Shown: piece by piece, positions 24,114 through 31,947 of the stretch | Layout: every line of letters starts with the position of its first letter | How positions within the stretch are numbered: the first letter of the stretch is position 1 | Source: Mariniflexile sp. AS56 | GTDB taxonomy: Bacteria > Bacteroidota > Bacteroidia > Flavobacteriales > Flavobacteriaceae | Length of the DNA: 64,000 bases | Assembly (NCBI RefSeq): GCF_030552475.1 | Contig: NZ_JAUPED010000003.1 | Span: 248,001 to 312,000, forward strand | Direction: 5' to 3' | Made by a program: the position numbers and the translations under genes | Notes under the pieces: generated by a model | The model's input: only the letters and a program-made list of their open reading frames with translations | Database searches by the model: none | Told to the model about the DNA's origin: nothing

Positions 24114-27100
24114 ATGAGAAAAAAAATACTATCCTTTATTATTCCAGTCCTTTTACTGACAATGGGTTATACCCAAGCGCAAACCGTTATAAGTTCGCTT
24201 GCCGAATTAAAAAGCCATTTAAATGATAGCGATGGTAATTTCGTTATGACTTCAGGTACTTATTATTTTAATACCGATAACTGTGGCCCAGGTAAGTTGT
24301 TTTCAGACCCTAGATTATTGTTATTTACTGGGAATAACTGTACCTTCGATTTTACAGGTGTAAAGTTTGAATATGAAACAGCTATTTTTACCCAATTTGG
24401 AAATATAGATATCATCGAGTTTTGGCCTGCAGGAAACAATAATGTCTACCTAAATTTAACCATGGAAGATATTGGTATGACTGTTCCTACCAAAGGAGCA
24501 GGTTCCATTCATCTTGATGGTGCCGATAATAGAATTGAAGGCTTTAAAACAACAACTAGGGGGTCTTTTCCTTATGGGTACGGAGATACATTTGGTAAAG
24601 GCGGCGGGTCTGTAATAAACCATAATAAACATGCGGGCATACTTGTTAGAGGAGATAGGAACCATTTAAAAAATTGCACTGTGATAATGCGAGCTTATGG
24701 GCACGGTATTTTTGTGCAAGGTTCTCATTATGCAAAAATTGAAGGTTGTTATGTGGAAGGCGAGCTAAGAACCGTTGGTGAGATGTTGCAAGAAGAAGGC
24801 ACGGATTCTCCTGCCGATAATGAGAATTTTGAAACCGTATGGGGCTTTAATTTAAAAGATCATACAAGCGACTATACATTTAGTCTTCAGGAAGCAGGTA
24901 TTAGAGCATACTCCACAGGTGTTATATTCGATTCGAATGGAAATTCTACAGGAGTTGATAGAGGGACTGAAAACACAACCGTTATTGATTGTACTATTGT
25001 TAAGATGCGTGTAGGGGTTAATACGGGTGCAGAAGGTGGTAATAATAAACGAATAGAAAATTGTACAGCACTGGCTTGTGAAGGCGGGTTCTGGCTTGGT
25101 AATGATGGCGATGTTATTAATTGTCGTGCAGATGCATCAGTAGGTCCAATATTGTCAGAAGATATTTCACGATCTAATGCTACCTATGAGGTGACTATTT
25201 TAGATAATTATATTCCGAAAATTGGAGATACACCCTATTTTTTTGCAGGTGGAACTAACCATAATATTACTATTCATGATGGTACCACTTATTATAATCC
25301 AGATATTAAAATTGTTTTGGGAGGCACAAGACCTGCAAATAGATTTTTAGCAGGGTCTGTAACACCGCCACCTACTAGAAATGCTGATAATATTACTTTT
25401 ACGAATAACACTAAATATCCTGTTATTTTAGAAAATGCATCTGGGTGTACTATAAACTCTTGTGGCCCCGTAACTGGTAATGTGTCTGGTAATACTATAA
25501 ATAACTTGACTACTTGTGATTATGATAGACCATGTGATAACAGAGCAGACAATCTTCAGGCAGAATGTTATGATACGATGTCTGGTGTCGGAATTCAAGA
25601 GATTTCTGGAGGGCATAATGAACGAGAGGTTTTTGGTATAAATGCAGGAGATTGGATTCGTTTTAATGATATCGACTTAACTAATATGGCTTCCATAGAA
25701 GTTATGGCATCTAGCACTAATAATGATGTGGCATTAGAGGTTAGAGTAGGAAGTGTAAGTGGGACTTTATTGGCCACCATTCCTATTTCCAATACAGCTA
25801 ATTCATATCAAGCATTTTCAACAAGTTTAAATGAAACTGTTAGTGGCTTAGTTAATGTTTATTTTGTGGCTACCACTTCTAATGGGCAAACGGGTTGGCT
25901 ATTTAGCCTAGATAAGTTAAATTTTGTTGCAACCCCTTGTGCTACTGCTTCGTATAACCCATACATGCCTATAAGTGCAGAAAATTTTTGTGATTCTTCA
26001 GGTGTTACTGTTGAGAGTCGCTCTGCTTTTAACCAAGTAGTGAGTAATATTGAAAATACAGACTATATAAAATTTTCAAATGTTGATTTTGGGGATAGCG
26101 ATGTGTACAATGCTATTGAAATTTTAGCGTCTTCGAATACCGCAGGCGGAAATGTTGAAGTGAGAAGTGGTGCGGTTGACGGTGCGTTATTAGCAACCGT
26201 AGCAATTACAAACACAGGAGATTGGAATACGTATAACCTCTTTAAAAGTTATACCATTAGTGAAATAACAGGTGTACATGATATTTATTTAGTATTTACT
26301 GGCGATAGCGGCTTGCTATTAAATATAGATAATTTTTATTTTCATTATGATGGGTGTTTTGGAGTAGATTATGATGCTTACAGCCAGATAGATGCTTTAG
26401 CCTATTGCGAAATGTATGGGGTTGTACCTATAAATAATTCATATCTAGGTGGTATTAATGATAATGAGTGGATTCGTTATGGTAGTATGGACTTTACTTC
26501 GGTGGCACCACCACAAATTACTTTCAATGTTGCAGGTTATCCTACCGAGTCAACCGTTGAAAATGGCTATATAAACGTGATGCTAGATCATCCAGAAGAT
26601 GGCACTATGATTGCCTCAATTACAGTCCCTAAAACAGGAGGATGGGAAGTTTGGGAACAGGTTACTACTTCTTTAATTCAAGAAGTTACCGGTGTACATG
26701 AGGTTTATTTGTACTTTGGAAATGGTGCTTTTAATTTAGACTGGTTTCAATTTCACGAAGATATGCCTGAATTAACCAACCTAGCATTAGCTACTAACGG
26801 AGGTGTTGCTACACAATCAACCACGGATTATGGGGGAGAGGCTAGTAGAGGTAACGACGGTAGTACGAATGGTAATTTTGGTGGAAATTCCGTAACACAT
26901 ACCCAGCACGGAACCAATGGGGCCAATACGCTTAAATGGTGGCAAGTAGATTTGGGTGCGAATAAGTCCATTTGGGAAATTGTAATTTACAGCAGAACAG
27001 GTAGTAGTAATGGTACGCCTTATGTTAATGATTTTAATAACTTTACTGTGGAGGTGTTAAACGCTAATGGTGATGTTACATTCACCCAATTTTACGCAGC

Positions 27101-27479
27101 CTATCCATCCACACGCCCATTAACCATAGATACTGGTGCGATAACAGGTAAAGTTGTAAGAATATCAAAAACTTCAGATCGAGCCATTGCTCTAGCCGAG
27201 GTTGAAGTTAATGGTACAAATACGTTAAGTGTGGGTGATTTTTTACAAGGACAAATAAAACTGTACCCAAACCCAACAAACGGTCTTGTTTCAATAAAAA
27301 GCAAACAACTTAACAATGCTAGTGTGGGTGTTTTTGATTTGAATGGAAGAGAATTATTAAATAGAAATATCAACGGAACATCTTCAGAAATTAACATTTC
27401 AAACTTCGCTCCAGGTATCTATTTATTTAAAGTTCAAGTGGAAAATGACTCATTTGTAAAACGTATTGTAAAGCAATAA
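24114..27479 (+). CDS. Large secreted beta-helix protein with three CBM6-like modules, F5/8C module and T9SS tail
   Basis: A 1121-residue protein. The signal peptide is about 1-23 (ends TQAQ). A right-handed beta-helix (about 24-450) is paralogous to that of 19427, with conserved SFPYGYGDTFGKGG (about 151-164) and Lys172-His173-Ala-Gly. Three consecutive CBM6-like domains lie at about 480-605 (NLQAECYDTMSGV), 612-745 (ISAENFCDSSGV) and 755-882 (IDALAYCEMYGV). An F5/8C module covers about 888-1035; its motif region SRTGSSNGTPYVNDF has no F-type Asp or Cys-Cys. The sorting domain is about 1045-1121. The many binding modules on one helix suggest an enzyme acting on insoluble or gel-like polymer, but the catalytic activity is inferred only from the conserved YGYGD/KGG/KH core. 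It is monocistronic, with its own operator and terminator. Confidence 0.78.
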   Translation: MRKKILSFIIPVLLLTMGYTQAQTVISSLAELKSHLNDSDGNFVMTSGTYYFNTDNCGPGKLFSDPRLLLFTGNNCTFDFTGVKFEYETAIFTQFGNIDIIEFWPAGNNNVYLNLTMEDIGMTVPTKGAGSIHLDGADNRIEGFKTTTRGSFPYGYGDTFGKGGGSVINHNKHAGILVRGDRNHLKNCTVIMRAYGHGIFVQGSHYAKIEGCYVEGELRTVGEMLQEEGTDSPADNENFETVWGFNLKDHTSDYTFSLQEAGIRAYSTGVIFDSNGNSTGVDRGTENTTVIDCTIVKMRVGVNTGAEGGNNKRIENCTALACEGGFWLGNDGDVINCRADASVGPILSEDISRSNATYEVTILDNYIPKIGDTPYFFAGGTNHNITIHDGTTYYNPDIKIVLGGTRPANRFLAGSVTPPPTRNADNITFTNNTKYPVILENASGCTINSCGPVTGNVSGNTINNLTTCDYDRPCDNRADNLQAECYDTMSGVGIQEISGGHNEREVFGINAGDWIRFNDIDLTNMASIEVMASSTNNDVALEVRVGSVSGTLLATIPISNTANSYQAFSTSLNETVSGLVNVYFVATTSNGQTGWLFSLDKLNFVATPCATASYNPYMPISAENFCDSSGVTVESRSAFNQVVSNIENTDYIKFSNVDFGDSDVYNAIEILASSNTAGGNVEVRSGAVDGALLATVAITNTGDWNTYNLFKSYTISEITGVHDIYLVFTGDSGLLLNIDNFYFHYDGCFGVDYDAYSQIDALAYCEMYGVVPINNSYLGGINDNEWIRYGSMDFTSVAPPQITFNVAGYPTESTVENGYINVMLDHPEDGTMIASITVPKTGGWEVWEQVTTSLIQEVTGVHEVYLYFGNGAFNLDWFQFHEDMPELTNLALATNGGVATQSTTDYGGEASRGNDGSTNGNFGGNSVTHTQHGTNGANTLKWWQVDLGANKSIWEIVIYSRTGSSNGTPYVNDFNNFTVEVLNANGDVTFTQFYAAYPSTRPLTIDTGAITGKVVRISKTSDRAIALAEVEVNGTNTLSVGDFLQGQIKLYPNPTNGLVSIKSKQLNNASVGVFDLNGRELLNRNINGTSSEINISNFAPGIYLFKVQVENDSFVKRIVKQ

Positions 27480-27538
27480 TATCCCTGTAAACAAAAGTGA
27501 TAATTTAAAAGTCCGGTTCGAAAGAATCGGACTTTTTT
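27264..27538 (+). repeat. Duplicated T9SS-tail/terminator cassette, copy B
   Basis: Partner of 23638-23915. It covers the sorting domain, stop codon, 3' UTR and terminator of the 24114 gene, and the region upstream of it is unrelated in the two genes. Confidence 0.85.
27507..27538 (+). terminator. Rho-independent terminator
   Basis: The same GTCCGGTTC-GAAA-GAATCGGAC hairpin as at 23881 with flanking A and T runs. It ends the secreted-enzyme region. Confidence 0.9.
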
Positions 27539-27639
27539 ATTTAAAAGTAACAGCTAACATCGCGAACCTGTTTTTAATACAGGTGAAGGCTGTAATGGCT
27601 CTATATACGCTGCTTTGCTGTAATTACTCTGCTTATGAA

Positions 27640-27700
27640 TCATTATTTATAGTTTATGGGCTATCATTTATACTCTGTGATTTCTATTTTCACCAACTTG
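27640..27700 (+). promoter_or_regulatory. PUL operator-promoter 9 (head of the catabolic operon)
   Basis: Box CTATCATTTAT (27661-27671) has a weaker copy TCATTATTTAT 21 bp upstream (27640-27650). Another good box, TTATAGTTTAT at 27647, is out of register. A poor -7 candidate CCAACTTG (27693-27700) sits at the usual distance (32 bp). This is the weakest of the ten sites, but it precedes the whole 27749-43812 operon. Confidence 0.55.
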
Positions 27701-27748
27701 CATAAAATTTCTGTTTTTCCCTAATAGGATACTAAAACTACTAAATAT

Positions 27749-29344
27749 ATGCGCTTGTATTTTAAAATTTTTACTGTTTTAATATTTATTTTACCACTTA
27801 CAACTCTTGCCAATGTGTCGGTGAATGCTTTGTTTTCAGACCACATGGTGATTCAACGAGAAACCGAAATTCCTGTTTGGGGTTGGGCAGATCCTAATGA
27901 GAAGGTTGAGGTAGTAGGTAGCTGGGGTAAAAGTGCAACGGTTATTACGGGAGCCGATGGAACTTGGACACTTAAATTAAAAACACCTAAAGCTGGTGGC
28001 CCATATAATATCACCATTACTGGGAAAAATAAAATTATAATAGACGATGTGCTTTCAGGTGAAGTTTGGTTATGCACTGGGCAGTCTAATATGGATTTTG
28101 CTTTAGAGAAATTTTTGAAAGATTCTAGAGAACCACAATATCAACCTTTGGTAGAATATTTACGAACCGAGGTGGCTTCTGCAAACGATGATCAACTTCG
28201 TCATATCGAAGTCCTTCAAAATACATCGTTATACGAAAAACAATCAAAATTTAAAGGGCAGTGGATTAGCGCGAAAGGCGAAGACCTAAAAAAAATCACA
28301 GCAACAGGTTACTTTTTTGCCAAAGAATTACGCAAGCAATTAAAGGTGCCAATTGGTTTGGTAGAATGTTCTTGGGGCGGTACGCGTGTAGAACCTTGGA
28401 TTTCTGAAGCGTCTTATTTAGCCGACGAAAATATGAAAGCATATTTTGAAGCGAGCAGAAAGGAAATAAAAGAAACCATAGAAATTATGGATGCTGAAGG
28501 CTATGTAGATGCAGATTATGAACGAGCCTTGGCGAATTGGAAAGAAAAGGGTGAGAAAGGTCGTAAACCAAAACCAGCTACACACCCAAAAGATAATATG
28601 CAACTTCCTGCAACATTGTATAATGGGATGTTAAATGCCGTTATTCCTTATGCTATTAAAGGGGCTATTTGGTATCAAGGGGAAAGTAATGCTATGTATT
28701 TGGCTAATGATTATGAAGACCATTTTACAGCCATGATAAATGGTTGGAGAGCCGACTGGAATCAAGGTGATTTTTCATTCTATTTCACCCAATTAGCAGC
28801 TTGTAAAAGAGGTGATGATGAAGCGGATAAAGGTTGGGCAACTGTTAATAATGAACTTAGAAAAACGCTAAAACTACCAAACACCGGTATGGCTGTTTTA
28901 TATGATATTGGGGAAGCAAGCGATATACACCCGCATAATAAAATGGATGCAGGTAAACGTTTCGCTTTTTGGGCATTAGAGAAAGATTATAACATAAAAG
29001 TAAAAGCCGTTAGTGGTCCATTATACAAAAGTCACAAAGTGAAAGCTGGTAAATTGGAAATAGAATTTACCGAGGCTGGTTCTGGCTTAATTACGGCGCA
29101 TAAGCATTTACTTAATGATGCTGTTAGGGTTGGTGAGCCTTTAAAAACATTTGAAATTGTAGGTAGTGATGGTATCTGGAAACAAGCAGTAGCAAAAATA
29201 GTATCTAAAAATAAAATTGAAGTTTGGAATGCATCTGTTCCAAACCCTGCTCAAGTACGTTATGCTTGGTCTGGAACGCCAGATGGTGCCAATTTATATA
29301 ATAAGGAAGGTTTGCCAGCAGCCGTGTTTTCAACAGAAGATTAG
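27749..29344 (+). CDS. Periplasmic sialate O-acetylesterase-like SGNH carbohydrate esterase
   Basis: A 531-residue protein with a signal peptide of about 22 residues (ends TLANV) and no T9SS tail. The N-terminal beta domain (NALFSDHMVIQRETEIPVWG) and the catalytic motifs GQSNM (nucleophile Ser), AIWYQGESNA and DIHPHNK (catalytic Asp/His) define the sialate O-acetylesterase/SGNH family. In PULs this family mostly removes O-acetyl groups from plant or algal glycans rather than sialic acid. Here it probably deacetylates imported oligosaccharides, which implies an acetylated substrate. It is the first gene after operator 9. The next gene follows after 47 bp, so it opens the long catabolic operon. 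Confidence 0.88.
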   Translation: MRLYFKIFTVLIFILPLTTLANVSVNALFSDHMVIQRETEIPVWGWADPNEKVEVVGSWGKSATVITGADGTWTLKLKTPKAGGPYNITITGKNKIIIDDVLSGEVWLCTGQSNMDFALEKFLKDSREPQYQPLVEYLRTEVASANDDQLRHIEVLQNTSLYEKQSKFKGQWISAKGEDLKKITATGYFFAKELRKQLKVPIGLVECSWGGTRVEPWISEASYLADENMKAYFEASRKEIKETIEIMDAEGYVDADYERALANWKEKGEKGRKPKPATHPKDNMQLPATLYNGMLNAVIPYAIKGAIWYQGESNAMYLANDYEDHFTAMINGWRADWNQGDFSFYFTQLAACKRGDDEADKGWATVNNELRKTLKLPNTGMAVLYDIGEASDIHPHNKMDAGKRFAFWALEKDYNIKVKAVSGPLYKSHKVKAGKLEIEFTEAGSGLITAHKHLLNDAVRVGEPLKTFEIVGSDGIWKQAVAKIVSKNKIEVWNASVPNPAQVRYAWSGTPDGANLYNKEGLPAAVFSTED

Positions 29345-29391
29345 GACGTCGTATCACTGTAAAATAAGTACTAATAGTTTCAATATATTAA

Positions 29392-31047
29392 ATGAAAAAA
29401 AATAAAGTAAATACCATAAAAAAAACGCTTTTAGTTTTAAGCCTAACAGTATTAGGTTGTATCCAAATGCAGGCTCAAAAAACAATACAGATTGATGCCA
29501 ACGGACAAAGCGAAAAATTCGATCATTTTTGGAGTAAAATGGTGGGTGCAGGTCGTGCGAATGAAGGTTTGCGTGCTGGTTGGTTAGAGCAGTTGGAGCA
29601 AGTACAAGAAAATTGCGGATTTGAATATGTGCGTTTTCATGGTTTGTTTCACGACGATATGTTTCCTGTGATTATAGAACGCGGGAAAACCATTTATAAC
29701 TGGCAATATATTGATGATTTGTTCGATAGAATGTTAGATTTAAATGTGAAACCCTTTGTAGAATTAGCCTTTTTACCAACAAGTATGGCTGCGGAAAATT
29801 CTAAAACCGTTTTTTGGTGGAAAGCAAATATTACACCAGCAGAAGATTCTTTTGAAAAATGGCATGATTTGGTAAAAGCCTTCACTCAACATTGTGTAGA
29901 TCGCTATGGAATGGAGGAAGTCTTGACTTGGTATTTTGAAGTGTGGAACGAGCCGAATTTATACCCATTGTTTTGGGATGGAACCAAATCTCAGTATTTC
30001 GAATTATACAAGCAATCAGCCATAGCAGTAAAATCTGTTGATAAGAGGTTGAAAGTAGGAGGACCATCAACCAGTAATTTTGTGCCAGATACACGTTTTG
30101 ATGGAGAGACAACAGATGAAAAAGCGTCTGATGCCGTTTTCAATACAGAGGATATTAATAGTTTAGAGTGGCATGGCGTATGGATTGAAGATTTTTTAAA
30201 GTATTGTGCTAAAGAAAAACTTCCGGTAGATTTTGTTACAACACACCCGTATCCAACTGATTATGCTTTCAACCCAGAAACAGGAAAAGGTAAAGGCTTA
30301 ACGCGTTTTGCAAGGTCTACGAAATTAGATTTGGAGTGGTTGAATAAAACCATAAAAAAGAGTGCGTACCCAGAAGCAGAAATTCACTTAACCGAATGGA
30401 ATACAAGCCCGAGTAGTCGTGATGAGATGCACGACCGTTTACCTGCTGCGGCCTATATTGTAAAAACAAATTTAGATTGTATTGGCTTAACCAATTCGTT
30501 AGCGTTTTGGACGTTTACTGATATTTTTGAGGAAAAAGGCGGAGCAGCAAGCATCTTTCATGGTGGTTTCGGGATGATTAATTTTCAAGGTTTGGTAAAA
30601 CCTTCGTATCATGCCTACAGAATGCTTCATCAGTTAGGTGACCAAAAACTGTATAAGGACGAATTTTTATTTGTTAGTAAAAACTCAAAAACGAATACGA
30701 TTTCAGCATTAGCTTATAATTATCCAAAAGAATATGAAAATGCGGTGCCTTCAGGTTCAGATAAACGCGAAACGGGTACTGCTAAAAATCTTAATTTCAC
30801 ATTAAAAGGACTAAAGGCTGGAAGCAATTTTGTAATTGAAATTTTGGATAAAGACCATGGTAATATTCATAATTTCTGGGAAGCGATGGGGAAACCAGAA
30901 CCGCCAACACGAGAAGAAATTAAAGTAATGAAAGCGTACGCGAATACCATGAAAACAAATTATGTAAAAGCAGATAAAAATGGCGTACTAACTATAAATC
31001 AAGACCTAACACCTTGGAGTGTGGTTTTAATTAAACAAGTAAATTAA
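29392..31047 (+). CDS. GH39-family glycoside hydrolase, periplasmic or lipoprotein
   Basis: A 551-residue protein with an N-terminal signal that can be read either as a lipoprotein (VLGC, Cys23) or as cleaved after QAQ. The TIM barrel shows KFDHFWSKMVGAGRANEGL, FEYVRFHGLFHDDM, the acid/base motif YFEVWNEPNLYP and a nucleophile candidate in IHLTEWNTSPSSRD. This is the GH39 pattern of beta-xylosidases and alpha-L-iduronidases. The C-terminal beta domain ends LTPWSVVLIKQ. It likely releases a terminal sugar from oligosaccharides made by the lyases. Which sugar cannot be said; activity on uronate or xylose is possible. It overlaps the next gene by one base (TAATG), indicating translational coupling. 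Confidence 0.85.
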   Translation: MKKNKVNTIKKTLLVLSLTVLGCIQMQAQKTIQIDANGQSEKFDHFWSKMVGAGRANEGLRAGWLEQLEQVQENCGFEYVRFHGLFHDDMFPVIIERGKTIYNWQYIDDLFDRMLDLNVKPFVELAFLPTSMAAENSKTVFWWKANITPAEDSFEKWHDLVKAFTQHCVDRYGMEEVLTWYFEVWNEPNLYPLFWDGTKSQYFELYKQSAIAVKSVDKRLKVGGPSTSNFVPDTRFDGETTDEKASDAVFNTEDINSLEWHGVWIEDFLKYCAKEKLPVDFVTTHPYPTDYAFNPETGKGKGLTRFARSTKLDLEWLNKTIKKSAYPEAEIHLTEWNTSPSSRDEMHDRLPAAAYIVKTNLDCIGLTNSLAFWTFTDIFEEKGGAASIFHGGFGMINFQGLVKPSYHAYRMLHQLGDQKLYKDEFLFVSKNSKTNTISALAYNYPKEYENAVPSGSDKRETGTAKNLNFTLKGLKAGSNFVIEILDKDHGNIHNFWEAMGKPEPPTREEIKVMKAYANTMKTNYVKADKNGVLTINQDLTPWSVVLIKQVN

Positions 31048-31808
31048 TGAGAGTTATAAATTTCAGATTATTTCAAAATAAAATAAAAGGAGGTGCTATG
31101 TCTATGGCAGCTCTTTTATTCGTTCTTATAAGTGCTTGTTCAAGTAATAAAAATACGGTCATGGTTAAGGGCGATACACTGCATGCCCAATTAATTTTTC
31201 AAGAAAATTTTGATAAAGGTTTAGAGAACTGGCAAGTAGAACAAATGCCAAAGGGAACTGTAGAAGTTAAAAACAGCAAATTAGAAATTGACGATGTTTC
31301 GGGCTGTACGGTTTGGTTAAAAGAAAAGTTTGAAGGCTCTATCATGATAGAGTACGATGTCTTTATGATTAAAAATGGGGGGCCAAACGATCGGGTATCC
31401 GATTTAAATTGTTTTTGGATGGCTAACGATCCTGAAAACCCAAACAATTTGTTTGCAAACTCAGAGAAACGTGGTGGTAAATTTTCGAATTATGATTCTT
31501 TGAAACTTTATTATATGGGTGTTGGTGGTAACGATAATGGTACCACACGCTTTAGAAGGTATGTTGGTAATGGAGAACGTCCTTTACTTCCGCAACACGA
31601 TTTAAGCGATGCTAAATTCATGCTGGAACCAAATAAAGTCTATCACATTAAAATTGTGGCACATCAAGGCACTATTCAGTACTTTAGAGATAATATATTG
31701 TTTGCTGAATTGGAAGATGCGAACCCATATACGTCTGGTTATTTCGGATTTAGAACTGTAAAAAATCACATGACGGCAGACAATTTTAAGGTCTATAAAT
31801 TGAAATAG
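31047..31808 (+). CDS. DUF6250-like lipoprotein with a concanavalin A-like fold
   Basis: A 253-residue protein with a lipobox LISAC (Cys31; Cys14 if translation starts at the internal ATG 31098). The body starts LIFQENFDKGLENWQVEQMPKGTVEV and continues VWLKEKFEGSIMIEYDVFM, SDLNCFWMANDPENPN, GRF-like NGTTRFRRYVGN and YTSGYFGFRTVKNHMTADNFKVY. This is the jelly-roll pattern of DUF6250-type proteins found beside PUL hydrolases. No catalytic pair is obvious, so it may be a carbohydrate-binding protein or an uncharacterised hydrolase or lyase. The start codon overlaps the stop codon of the GH39 gene, tying the two functionally. The fold assignment is by eye. Confidence 0.65.
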   Translation: MRVINFRLFQNKIKGGAMSMAALLFVLISACSSNKNTVMVKGDTLHAQLIFQENFDKGLENWQVEQMPKGTVEVKNSKLEIDDVSGCTVWLKEKFEGSIMIEYDVFMIKNGGPNDRVSDLNCFWMANDPENPNNLFANSEKRGGKFSNYDSLKLYYMGVGGNDNGTTRFRRYVGNGERPLLPQHDLSDAKFMLEPNKVYHIKIVAHQGTIQYFRDNILFAELEDANPYTSGYFGFRTVKNHMTADNFKVYKLK

Positions 31809-31817
31809 TAATGATGA

Positions 31818-31947
31818 AACCCGTCCTAACGGAGGTGGTTTGTCCTGTTTGGGCAAAAATAGTATTAGTAATGGCACGAGATTTAGAAGACATTGCGTGT
31901 TTTCAATAGTATTTTTGTGTTATCAATTTTATAATATTTTAGTTTAA
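31818..31947 (+). promoter_or_regulatory. Intergenic region with hairpin and possible internal promoter
   Basis: The 139-bp gap before the fucose genes holds a bulged hairpin (AAACC...TCC-TAAC-GGA...GGTTT, about 31817-31842) without a T-run. It also holds TATTTTTG (31910-31917), a perfect -7 TAnnTTTG, but no operator box and no convincing -33 TTG at normal spacing. It may be a weak internal promoter for the catabolic genes. Confidence 0.3.
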
